A stretch of 22,062 bases of DNA, taken from positions 1 through 22,062 of the forward strand of contig JALRHN010000012.1 of NCBI GenBank assembly GCA_023259575.1. The letters are read 5' to 3'. The notes beneath the pieces are model-generated. The model saw only the letters and a program-made list of their open reading frames with translations. It was not told where the DNA came from and made no database searches. A program made the translations under genes and the position numbers. The number at the start of each line of letters is the position of its first letter. The stretch's first letter is position 1. The DNA comes from Candidatus Kapaibacterium sp. (GTDB lineage: Bacteria; Bacteroidota; Ignavibacteria; Kapaibacteriales; UBA961). Positions 1 through 6,507 of this stretch are shown here, in pieces.

Positions 1-23
1 GTAGACATTTTATACTTTTAAAT

Positions 24-764
24 ATGTACATGAGAAGTTTCTTTTTTCTGATATGCTTCGTCTTTTGTTCATTATTTAGTGTTCATGCTCAACAAAGTTT
101 ATTTAATGTTCCCAGTTCTGATATTACCCCAGAAGATAAGTTATTTTTTCAGCAACAAGTCAATGATTACTCTAATGGTTTTCAGTTAAATAGCACTTTT
201 GCTTATGGTTTAGGGTCTAATTTAGAATTCGGAGTGAATATTCTTGGATTAACTTATGATTATGATCAAGGATTTTTGAATGATGATTCTGTAGCTCCTT
301 TTTCTCCATTAATTTGTATAAATGCTCAAAAAAAAGTTATAATAAATGACAGAGTGTCATTTGCTCTTGGCACCCAAATTGGATTTCACAGTATTCATTC
401 ATTAGCATCATATATATATTGTAATAGTATATATCATGCACCTGAAACAAATACTAAACTAATTTGTGGTTTATATTATTCTTCAGATGGTTTTTTTGGA
501 AGTGAATCAAGGAATTTTATACAAGAAGGTGTAGCAAGAAAAATTGGAATTCAATGTGGTATAGAGCAACATATAATCAAAAACACATTACTTTTTCAAT
601 CAGATTTGATTACTGGCAAGCATTCTATGGGAGAAAATGTTACGGGATTTGCATACTTTTTAACACCTTTATGGATTATATCTGCTGGTTATCAAACACC
701 ATTATTTAATAGTTCTTCCCAAAAAGCACTTGTAGTAGAATTAACTTATTCACCTGAACAGTAA
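24..764 (+). CDS. Secreted, probable outer-membrane beta-barrel protein of unknown function
   Basis: I do not recognise the family. The first 22 or so residues form a signal peptide: a hydrophobic run rich in Phe, Leu and Cys ends at a VHAQQ site. The rest (246 aa in total) alternates polar and hydrophobic residues with many Gly, Tyr and Phe, and ends in a hydrophobic-polar strand, as in Bacteroidota barrel proteins that act like OmpA/OmpW-type envelope proteins. There is no clear ribosome binding site. ATG at 24 and ATG at 30 are both possible starts, and either gives a good signal peptide. The gene lies 39 bases upstream of a lipoprotein gene on the same strand and may be co-transcribed with it. 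Its promoter lies at or beyond the left edge. It could also be a periplasmic beta-rich protein rather than a true barrel. Confidence 0.6.
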   Translation: MYMRSFFFLICFVFCSLFSVHAQQSLFNVPSSDITPEDKLFFQQQVNDYSNGFQLNSTFAYGLGSNLEFGVNILGLTYDYDQGFLNDDSVAPFSPLICINAQKKVIINDRVSFALGTQIGFHSIHSLASYIYCNSIYHAPETNTKLICGLYYSSDGFFGSESRNFIQEGVARKIGIQCGIEQHIIKNTLLFQSDLITGKHSMGENVTGFAYFLTPLWIISAGYQTPLFNSSSQKALVVELTYSPEQ

Positions 765-803
765 TCTTAAAGTATTCATATACCATTATATTATAGGCAT
801 TTA

Positions 804-1427
804 ATGAAAACAATTCATTCAAATCTTTTATTGTCAATCTGTTTATTAGCATGTATTAGTTTTCAGGGATGTTCTACTGTCCAGGGAATTATGTCTTTAC
901 AACAATTAACATATTCTATTCATTCAATAGAATCTGTTTATTTAGGCGGCGTAAGTGTCGGTGGAAAAAAAGAAATAAATGATTTTTCTGTGAAAGAAAC
1001 GTTGACATTAGCTTTAATGGTATCAACCAAAAAAATGCCATTACGTATGACGGTAAATATTGCTGTAAAGAATCCAAATAAAGGAATGGGTGATGCCAAT
1101 GGATTTAATGGATCTGCAACATTAAAAAGTATGGATTGGCGCTTATTGATAGATGATATACCAACGATAAATGGAAATCTTCCAAAAGCATTTGATATAC
1201 CTGGTAATGGACAAACAACAATTGTCCCAATAGAAATGAGTGTTGAGCTTTATGAATATTTAGAGCAAAAAGGTTATGAAGGGATGGCTAATCTTGCACT
1301 TGCTATATCTGGTTTAGGTGGTGCTGGAACACGTTTAAAAATTGATGCATTGCCAACAGTATCAACCTTTATTGGTGATATACAGTATCCAAATAGGATA
1401 ACAATTGTAGATAAAGAATTTAGATAA
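804..1427 (+). CDS. Lipoprotein with LEA14/WHy-like beta-sandwich character
   Basis: The 207 aa product starts with a lipoprotein-type signal peptide. The likely lipidated residue is Cys23 in the FQGCST stretch, although LLAC at 14-17 is a second possible lipobox. After it, residues about 70-150 read like the water-stress (WHy)/LEA14 fold: a strand containing AVKNPN, then a Gly/Asn-rich loop, then a strand with an aromatic and a charged pair, then a short PIEMSVEL strand. In known proteins this fold is a small beta sandwich often found in envelope lipoproteins; its biochemical role is poorly defined. The gene follows the barrel-like gene by 39 bases. Its stop is one base away from the stop of the convergent Sua5 gene, so no separate terminator fits between them. 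The family assignment is by pattern only. Confidence 0.55.
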   Translation: MKTIHSNLLLSICLLACISFQGCSTVQGIMSLQQLTYSIHSIESVYLGGVSVGGKKEINDFSVKETLTLALMVSTKKMPLRMTVNIAVKNPNKGMGDANGFNGSATLKSMDWRLLIDDIPTINGNLPKAFDIPGNGQTTIVPIEMSVELYEYLEQKGYEGMANLALAISGLGGAGTRLKIDALPTVSTFIGDIQYPNRITIVDKEFR

Positions 1428-1428
1428 T

Positions 1429-2376
1429 TTAAGTGTTAGAAGCTTTTTCAACTCTATTAGCTAAACCAGGACTTTTTATGCGATCAGCATGAGGAAATAA
1501 TATGATAATATCAGAAACATTTCCTGCATCAGCCGAACGGAGAACATCATAAAATGTAGATTCTTTTAAAGGAATAATTTCAGAAAATTGTGTAGTAATA
1601 TGAGTAGATAATTTTAAAGATTGGGGAAATCTATTTAGCAAATGTAAAAACTCTTCTGATGAAGAAGCCAAGTGTATCGTAGCTTTAGGGGCATAATGTC
1701 TGTATTTTATACCAGGTGACAGTGGATTATCTTGTGAAACTTGATTGTTTACAATTTGTATTCCAGTTTTTTCGGCTATCATCTCTGCAGTAATAATACC
1801 AGGACGTAAAATTGTAGGTATTGGATCTACTAATAATACAGTGGATTCTATTCCAATTTCACAAGAACCACCATCAAGAATACCATCAATTTTTCCATCT
1901 AAGTCATGTAATACATGTATAGCTTTTGTTGGTGAAGGTTTACCAGACAAATTTGCTGAGGGTGCGCAAACAGGACCAGACTTTTTTAATAATGCTAATG
2001 CAATTGGATGATTTGGCATTCTAATGCCAATTGTATCTAAATTGGCTGTTGCCTCTTTGGGAATAGAATGTTTAACTGGTAATATTAAGGTTAAAGGCCC
2101 AGGAAAGAAAGCTTGTGCAAGTTTTCTGGCATTATCAGAAAAATGAGAAACTATAAGATCTATATCCTCTAAACTGCCTATATGAGCAATAAGAGGATTA
2201 TCATCTGGACGCCCTTTTGCTAAAAAAATAGACTTCAATGCTTGCGAATTAAAAATATCAGCACCCAAACCATACACTGTTTCAGTAGGGAAAGCAATAA
2301 GCTTCCCCTGCTTTAACATCAATGCAGCTGAATTGATATCTTCTTCTTTATAACCATCTAATGTAATTGTATTCAT
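1429..2376 (-). CDS. L-threonylcarbamoyladenylate synthase, Sua5 type (TsaC/Sua5 family)
   Basis: This cytoplasmic enzyme makes threonylcarbamoyl-AMP from threonine, bicarbonate and ATP, the first step of t6A37 modification of tRNAs that read ANN codons. Visible family motifs are PTETVYGLG (30-38), KGRP with NPL (54-62), PGPLT (93-97), RMP (119-121), SANLSGKPSPT (140-150) and the interdomain SPGIKYRHYAP linker (220-230). At 315 aa it has the C-terminal Sua5 domain (about 233-315, ending in NRVEKAS), so it is the long Sua5 form rather than short TsaC. The ATG overlaps the TGA of the upstream S10 peptidase gene by one base (TGATG), which suggests translational coupling. A tRNA-Asn(GTT), a substrate class for t6A, lies about 3 kb away, but I attach no functional meaning to that. 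Confidence 0.93.
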   Translation of the reverse strand: MNTITLDGYKEEDINSAALMLKQGKLIAFPTETVYGLGADIFNSQALKSIFLAKGRPDDNPLIAHIGSLEDIDLIVSHFSDNARKLAQAFFPGPLTLILPVKHSIPKEATANLDTIGIRMPNHPIALALLKKSGPVCAPSANLSGKPSPTKAIHVLHDLDGKIDGILDGGSCEIGIESTVLLVDPIPTILRPGIITAEMIAEKTGIQIVNNQVSQDNPLSPGIKYRHYAPKATIHLASSSEEFLHLLNRFPQSLKLSTHITTQFSEIIPLKESTFYDVLRSADAGNVSDIIILFPHADRIKSPGLANRVEKASNT

Positions 2377-3902
2377 CAGTGTTTTTTGCCTAATACAGAT
2401 GAATAATAATTGCTGATATCTTGAGTAAATGTAATAAGAGATTCTTTTTCTATGTACATCATATGACCAGATTTATAGTATTTCATACTAATATTATTTT
2501 TTAATGAGGGGTCTAGATGTAAGTGATTGATAGTATATTCTGATGCGAAAAATGGAGTAGCTAAATCATACCAACCATTTGCTATAAATACTTTTAGAAA
2601 ATGGTTTTTGCTCATTGCACTTCTTAAAGATTCTCCTACATTAGGGAATCCTTTTTCTGCACTTCCCCAATTCCATGGTTGTACACGGCCTGTTAAAATC
2701 TCATATGGAAGGTCACTTTCAAAGCCTAAGTCAGACCTCATATAATGATGTTGAACTGCGGTGAAAGGTCCATAAATTACTCCATTATAACTTGGATCAT
2801 ATTCAAAACTATCTCCGGCTGCATCAATATCTATACCTGTAAATCTGCTATCTAAACGTCCTACAGTTTTTCTATCTGTTCTTAACAATTCTTTTGTAAA
2901 TCTAAAAATATCAATACGATTATTACACGATCTTATAAATTGTTTAGAAAGTCCTGTATATCTGCTTAATGTGATTGAAATAGCATCATGAGTAGATTCA
3001 TCTACAGCATCACCTTTTGCTAGATATGTAAAGTATTCACCCAAAGCCCAATTTCTGATTTCTTGTAGAGTTTTTTCTTGATTAACCTGAAGATCTGCTG
3101 CTAACTTATTATAATACATAGCGGTTGCAGCATAGGTAGGAAGAAATAATACATTTGGCAATTCATTAGATGTAGAAAATCGTAAAGTTTGAAAATCTAG
3201 AACCATTGATATCAATACAATTCCATTTACATACATTCCATGTCTATCAGCTAGATGATTTGCTAATCCTGCTGCACGTGTAGTTCCATAGCTTTCTCCG
3301 GCCAAAAATTTAGGAGAAATCCAGCGTTTATTTTGAGTAGTATAAAGTCTAATAAAATTGCCAACAGAGGCAATATCTTCATCAATACCGTGAAATTGTT
3401 CCTTTTTTTCATCTTTAGCCGGACGACTATATCCTGTTCCAACTGGATCGATAAATACTAAATCTGTAAAATCTAGCCATGAAAATTCATTGTCTACCAT
3501 TGTACCAGGTGGCATTAAGGCATCACCTTTATCAGATAAAAGCACTCTTTTGGGGCCTAATGCTCCCATATGTAACCATACTGATGAAGAACCGGGTCCT
3601 CCATTAAATGCATATGTTATTGGCCTTTGGTCCAAAGAGCTATTGTCTTTTGTATATGCAGTATAGAACATAGTAGCTTTTAGCTTCCCTTCTTCGTCTG
3701 TTATTTTCATATATCCAGTGGTGGCTGTATAAGAAACAACTTTACCATGAATAGTAACTGATCCTTTTGTAATTATTGGAGGAGCAATTGGCAAAGTTTC
3801 ATTTTTTGCATTTTGTTTATCATCTGCTATTGTAGCTTCTGGTTCAATCATAGTTAATAATCCTAAAAGACAAAAGAAAAGAATATTAATCGATACTTTC
3901 AT
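2376..3902 (-). CDS. Secreted S10-family serine carboxypeptidase
   Basis: This is a serine carboxypeptidase-like alpha/beta hydrolase of MEROPS family S10, which removes C-terminal residues from peptides. I chose the ATG at 3902 (508 aa). A TTG codon four residues upstream (3912-3914) opens the same frame but adds nothing to the signal peptide. Residues 1-26 form that signal peptide. Numbered from this ATG, the oxyanion motif NGGPGSSS is at 100-107, the nucleophile is Ser204 in GESYG, the acid is Asp446 in NGWYDLATP and the base is His480 in SGHMM, so the triad is complete. It should act in the periplasm or outside the cell. It sits 70 bases after the SDR gene and overlaps the Sua5 start by one base. 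Membership of S10 is clear; the physiological substrate cannot be told from sequence. Confidence 0.93.
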   Translation of the reverse strand: MKVSINILFFCLLGLLTMIEPEATIADDKQNAKNETLPIAPPIITKGSVTIHGKVVSYTATTGYMKITDEEGKLKATMFYTAYTKDNSSLDQRPITYAFNGGPGSSSVWLHMGALGPKRVLLSDKGDALMPPGTMVDNEFSWLDFTDLVFIDPVGTGYSRPAKDEKKEQFHGIDEDIASVGNFIRLYTTQNKRWISPKFLAGESYGTTRAAGLANHLADRHGMYVNGIVLISMVLDFQTLRFSTSNELPNVLFLPTYAATAMYYNKLAADLQVNQEKTLQEIRNWALGEYFTYLAKGDAVDESTHDAISITLSRYTGLSKQFIRSCNNRIDIFRFTKELLRTDRKTVGRLDSRFTGIDIDAAGDSFEYDPSYNGVIYGPFTAVQHHYMRSDLGFESDLPYEILTGRVQPWNWGSAEKGFPNVGESLRSAMSKNHFLKVFIANGWYDLATPFFASEYTINHLHLDPSLKNNISMKYYKSGHMMYIEKESLITFTQDISNYYSSVLGKKH

Positions 3903-3972
3903 ATAATAATCCAAGGGGAATAAGTATATATAATCATTAAATGTACAATCTAAATAGGAACTGTAATTACTA

Positions 3973-4752
3973 TTACAATTCTTTATGAACCAAAGTAGTG
4001 CTGGCCTGAGCTGTTGGTAAAATTAATATATCGGCAATAGTTATATGAGGTGGCCTTGTAGCGCAAAATATAACTGTATCAGCAATATCCTCACCTGTTA
4101 AAGGTGTAAATCCATTATATACAGATGCTGCTTTGTGAGAATCTCCATGAAAGCGTACGAGTGAGAATTCTGTTTCTACCATACCGGGGTCTATATTCAC
4201 GACTCTAATTCCTGTTCCATTCATATCAATTCGTGTAGCTGCAGAAAGAGTTCTGGCTGCAGCCTTTGTTGCACAATATACATTTCCACCTGGATAAACT
4301 TCTCGTCCTGCAATTGAAGCTATGTTAATAATCATTCCTGTTTTTCTTTCTGCCATTCTGGGTGCAATGCATCTGGTAACATATAATAGGCCTTTGATAT
4401 TAGTATCTATCATTTCTTCCCAATTTTGCAAAATCCCATCTTGAATTTTTTCAAGACCTCGGCTTAAACCTGCATTATTAATTAATACATTAATATCTTT
4501 CCAATCATCAGATAATGATTCAAACAGTAATGATACGTCGTTTTGATGTCTTATATCACATTGCTGTATTAAAATTTCTGTATCAGGATACACAGACAGA
4601 ATTGCATTTTTTACGTCATTCAGTTTTTCACTTCTGCGAGCAATTAATAATAATTTTGCGCCTTGTTCAGCAAATTTAAAAGCGCATGCTGCACCTATAC
4701 CACTAGAAGCTCCAGTGATACAAATCACAGTGTTTTTTAATATAGTATTCAT
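3973..4752 (-). CDS. SDR-family NAD(P)-dependent oxidoreductase (YdfG-like)
   Basis: This is a classical short-chain dehydrogenase/reductase of 259 aa, the usual size for the family. The Rossmann glycine motif TGASSGIG is at 13-20 and NNAG at 92-95. The catalytic residues are Ser146, Tyr159 and Lys163 (YCATK). Arg39-Arg40 follow the second beta strand, which favours NADP(H) over NAD(H). The overall pattern, including PGMVETEF after the active site, resembles YdfG-type hydroxy-acid or serine dehydrogenases, but the substrate cannot be fixed by eye. It has no signal peptide and is cytosolic. It starts 18 bases after the end of the upstream GNAT gene and is probably co-transcribed with it. Confidence 0.92.
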   Translation of the reverse strand: MNTILKNTVICITGASSGIGAACAFKFAEQGAKLLLIARRSEKLNDVKNAILSVYPDTEILIQQCDIRHQNDVSLLFESLSDDWKDINVLINNAGLSRGLEKIQDGILQNWEEMIDTNIKGLLYVTRCIAPRMAERKTGMIINIASIAGREVYPGGNVYCATKAAARTLSAATRIDMNGTGIRVVNIDPGMVETEFSLVRFHGDSHKAASVYNGFTPLTGEDIADTVIFCATRPPHITIADILILPTAQASTTLVHKEL

Positions 4753-4770
4753 GTTTTTGGGATATAGTGA

Positions 4771-5256
4771 TTATGTATTGGCTAAAATGTGTAAAGCAGT
4801 TTCATCCATTCTATAGGGAAACCATTCTTTCATATGAATTGCACCAAGATTCTTATAAAATAATTGTGCAGAAGTATTCCAATCTAAAACTACCCATTCC
4901 ATTCTACCACATCCTGAATTCAGTGCTTTTTTTGCAAGATATTTCATAATAAAAGAACCAATGCCTTTAGATCTAAACTCAGGTTGAACATAAATATCTT
5001 CAAGATATAAGCTTGGTTTTGCTAAAAAAGAAGAATATGAATAGAATATAATTGTATATCCAATAGTTTTTTTTCCTGAATATATAAGGTATGCTTCAAT
5101 TCTAGAATTATTTTCAGTACAATCTATAAAAAGTCTTTGTTTGGCTTCAGGGCTGGGTTTAGAGAGATGTTCAAAATCTGCTAATTCTTCAATTAAAGAA
5201 AAAAATGCATCAAAATTATCCTTTGAAACAGCACATATTTGGGGTGTATCTATCAC
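4771..5256 (-). CDS. GNAT-family N-acetyltransferase (diamine/thialysine acetyltransferase-like)
   Basis: This 161 aa protein is a GCN5-related acetyltransferase, which moves acetyl from acetyl-CoA to an amine. Motif A is visible as LEDIYVQPEFRSKGIG (85-100), where the RxxGxG loop binds the CoA pyrophosphate. LDWN (124-127) and the following FYKNLGA (132-138) form motif B. The combination of an N-terminal ELADFEHL helix, LEDIYV and LDWN resembles spermidine/spermine or thialysine acetyltransferases (SSAT/SAT2 type), so a polyamine or lysine-analogue amine is the best guess. It is cytosolic. It appears to be the first gene of the leftward run, with an 81-base gap to the divergent tRNA-Asn. I see no clear promoter for it on the minus strand. 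Confidence 0.85.
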   Translation of the reverse strand: MIDTPQICAVSKDNFDAFFSLIEELADFEHLSKPSPEAKQRLFIDCTENNSRIEAYLIYSGKKTIGYTIIFYSYSSFLAKPSLYLEDIYVQPEFRSKGIGSFIMKYLAKKALNSGCGRMEWVVLDWNTSAQLFYKNLGAIHMKEWFPYRMDETALHILANT

Positions 5257-5292
5257 GAATTGCTCTTATCTATGTGAAATTCATAAAATATT

Positions 5293-5324
5293 TTTGCTCA
5301 ATATAAGCAAATCGCTTATTTTTG
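5293..5324 (+). promoter_or_regulatory. Bacteroidota-type promoter for tRNA-Asn
   Basis: TTTG at 5293-5296 is followed by 20 bases and then TATTTTTG at 5317-5324. This is a full match to the known Bacteroidota housekeeping pattern (TTTG at about -33, TAnnTTTG at about -7). The predicted transcript start is a few bases downstream, and the mature tRNA begins at 5338, which leaves a short 5' leader. An inverted repeat (ATAAGC, five bases, GCTTAT; 5303-5319) overlaps the spacer and the -7 element. Confidence 0.8.
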
Positions 5325-5337
5325 CGCTCCATTGAGT

Positions 5338-5411
5338 TCCGACTTAGCTCAGCTGGTTAGAGCATCTGACTGTTAATCAGAGGGTCCGCGGTTCAAGTCC
5401 GCGAGTCGGAG
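5338..5411 (+). tRNA. tRNA-Asn(GTT)
   Basis: A full cloverleaf can be drawn. The acceptor stem is TCCGACT (5338-5344) with AGTCGGA (5404-5410), plus discriminator G5411. The D-arm starts TAGCTCAGCTGGTTAGAGC. The anticodon stem is TCTGA/TCAGA around a seven-base loop with anticodon GTT at 5372-5374, which reads AAC/AAU. The T-stem is CGCGG/CCGCG around a TTCAAGT loop. The 3' CCA is not encoded, since CAA follows the discriminator. No other tRNA is adjacent, so this is a single-gene transcription unit with its own promoter and terminator. Confidence 0.97.
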
Positions 5412-5416
5412 CAATA

Positions 5417-5449
5417 AAAGCCATCACGAATTTCGAGATGGCTTTTTTT
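5417..5449 (+). terminator. Intrinsic terminator after tRNA-Asn
   Basis: A perfect 9 bp stem, AAAGCCATC (5417-5425) with GATGGCTTT (5437-5445), closes an 11-base loop and runs into seven T residues (5443-5449). It lies six bases after the tRNA and 14 bases before the VOC gene. The VOC gene must therefore use read-through or a start site inside or just after the hairpin. Confidence 0.9.
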
Positions 5450-5463
5450 ATTATAAGGAATTT

Positions 5464-5862
5464 ATGAATCAACAATTAATACAAATAAGTTTATTAGTAA
5501 GGGATTATGATGAGGCAATTGTGTTTTATACACAAAAGCTTGGTTTTGTACTTTTAGAAGACACTTCTTTGAGTGAGACGAAAAGATGGGTAAGAATACA
5601 ACCTGCTGGAAATCAAGGTGGATGTTCAATTCTATTGGCTAAAGCTGTAAATGAGCAACAAATATCTGCTATAGGCAATCAAACAGGAGGAAGAGTCTTT
5701 CTATTTTTACATACTGATAATATTGACAGAGATTATATCAATTATAAAAATAAAGGGATAGAGTTTATTGGTGAACCAAGAAGTGAAAGCTATGGTAAGG
5801 TAGTAGTATTTAGGGATATATATGGAAATCTTTGGGACTTGATTGAACCTATTAAGGAATAG
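5464..5862 (+). CDS. VOC-fold (glyoxalase/bleomycin-resistance superfamily) protein
   Basis: This 132 aa protein has the usual length of a single-chain VOC protein with two beta-alpha-beta-beta-beta modules. The first is at about 5-60, with the helix DYDEAIVFYTQKLGF. The second is at about 75-130, with DRDYINYKNKGIEFI and the closing FRDIYGNLWDLIEP. The Glu in the last motif is the usual metal ligand position. The first strand (QISLLVRD) lacks the His found there in glyoxalase I, so the metal site may be altered, and no substrate can be named. The start is supported by AAGGA (5455-5459), four bases before the ATG. The 3' end overlaps the convergent gene by 11 bases. Confidence 0.85.
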   Translation: MNQQLIQISLLVRDYDEAIVFYTQKLGFVLLEDTSLSETKRWVRIQPAGNQGGCSILLAKAVNEQQISAIGNQTGGRVFLFLHTDNIDRDYINYKNKGIEFIGEPRSESYGKVVVFRDIYGNLWDLIEPIKE

Positions 5863-5872
5863 TATTTTTTTT
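5849..5872 (+). terminator. Weak candidate terminator spanning the VOC stop codon
   Basis: CTATT (5849-5853) pairs with AATAG (5858-5862) around AAGG, and TATTTTTTTT follows. The stem is only 5 bp and AT-rich, so this is marginal. It lies inside the overlap with the convergent secreted-protein gene. Confidence 0.3.
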
Positions 5873-6427
5873 ACTTTGATAATAGTTTTCAGGGCTCATT
5901 GTAGAAAATACAATCGTTTCAGTGCCTGATTTTACATATTCTGGTATAGCCCCATTATAGCGGAAATATCGATTATCTGCTATGATATTTGGTCCAAAAC
6001 TACAAGCAGTCATTCCTTCTACTGTTTTAACGAGTATATGTTTCTTGGTAAATTCAAAAGACAGCTTACAAAAACCTGTCTCACCAGGTAGTTTATAATT
6101 ATATATGCCTTTATTATTCTTAATCAATAATCTTCCATATAGTGTTCCTACATTATAAGAGGGAAAACCAGATGAAATATCAAAATAGAATAAGACAGTG
6201 GAATCAGTTTCTGGGTATATAAATAAGCTTCCAGATGGTCCTAATTCCTGGGCACCACCGGTAACTGGAGAAATAGTTGGGTCATGATGTTCTTCTACAG
6301 TAAATCCATAGCTATATGTTCCTGCTATTCTTGCTGTACGCCTTTTGGCTGGGTCATTGGGTGTTTCAGCATAGCATATTCTAATAAAAACAAAAGCCAA
6401 ACAGAATACTAATAAACTAAGCTTCAT
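5852..6427 (-). CDS. Small secreted protein of unknown function
   Basis: I do not recognise this 191 aa protein. Residues 1-20 are a clear signal peptide ending CYAE, and a basic stretch (KRRTAR) follows. The remainder looks all-beta: short strands alternate with Gly/Pro turns, as in small periplasmic beta-barrels such as lipocalin-like or lysozyme-inhibitor-like folds. There are two Cys in the mature part (in GFCKLS and TACSFG) that could form a disulphide. Its 3' end overlaps the convergent VOC gene by 11 bases. The 80-base gap upstream, towards the cyclase gene, has no clear promoter, so it may be transcribed from the cyclase promoter. Confidence 0.6.
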   Translation of the reverse strand: MKLSLLVFCLAFVFIRICYAETPNDPAKRRTARIAGTYSYGFTVEEHHDPTISPVTGGAQELGPSGSLFIYPETDSTVLFYFDISSGFPSYNVGTLYGRLLIKNNKGIYNYKLPGETGFCKLSFEFTKKHILVKTVEGMTACSFGPNIIADNRYFRYNGAIPEYVKSGTETIVFSTMSPENYYQSKKNTIP

Positions 6428-6507
6428 ATATTCCTAAAGAAATAATTCTAATTGAATATATGCTAACATAGATTATGCCAAACAGGAATAATTCTAAAGA
6501 TGAAGAG

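Noticed and set aside
1745..2011. Open frame on the + strand antisense to the Sua5 gene
   Set aside because: It lies wholly inside a well-supported coding gene and its product has no recognisable features.
3903..3914. TTG start for the S10 peptidase at 3914
   Set aside because: It adds only four residues. The ATG at 3902 gives a normal signal peptide start.
6441..6497. Direct repeat AATAATTCTAA at 6441-6451 and 6487-6497
   Set aside because: It is an 11-base match in very AT-rich DNA with no further copies or symmetry, and is likely chance.
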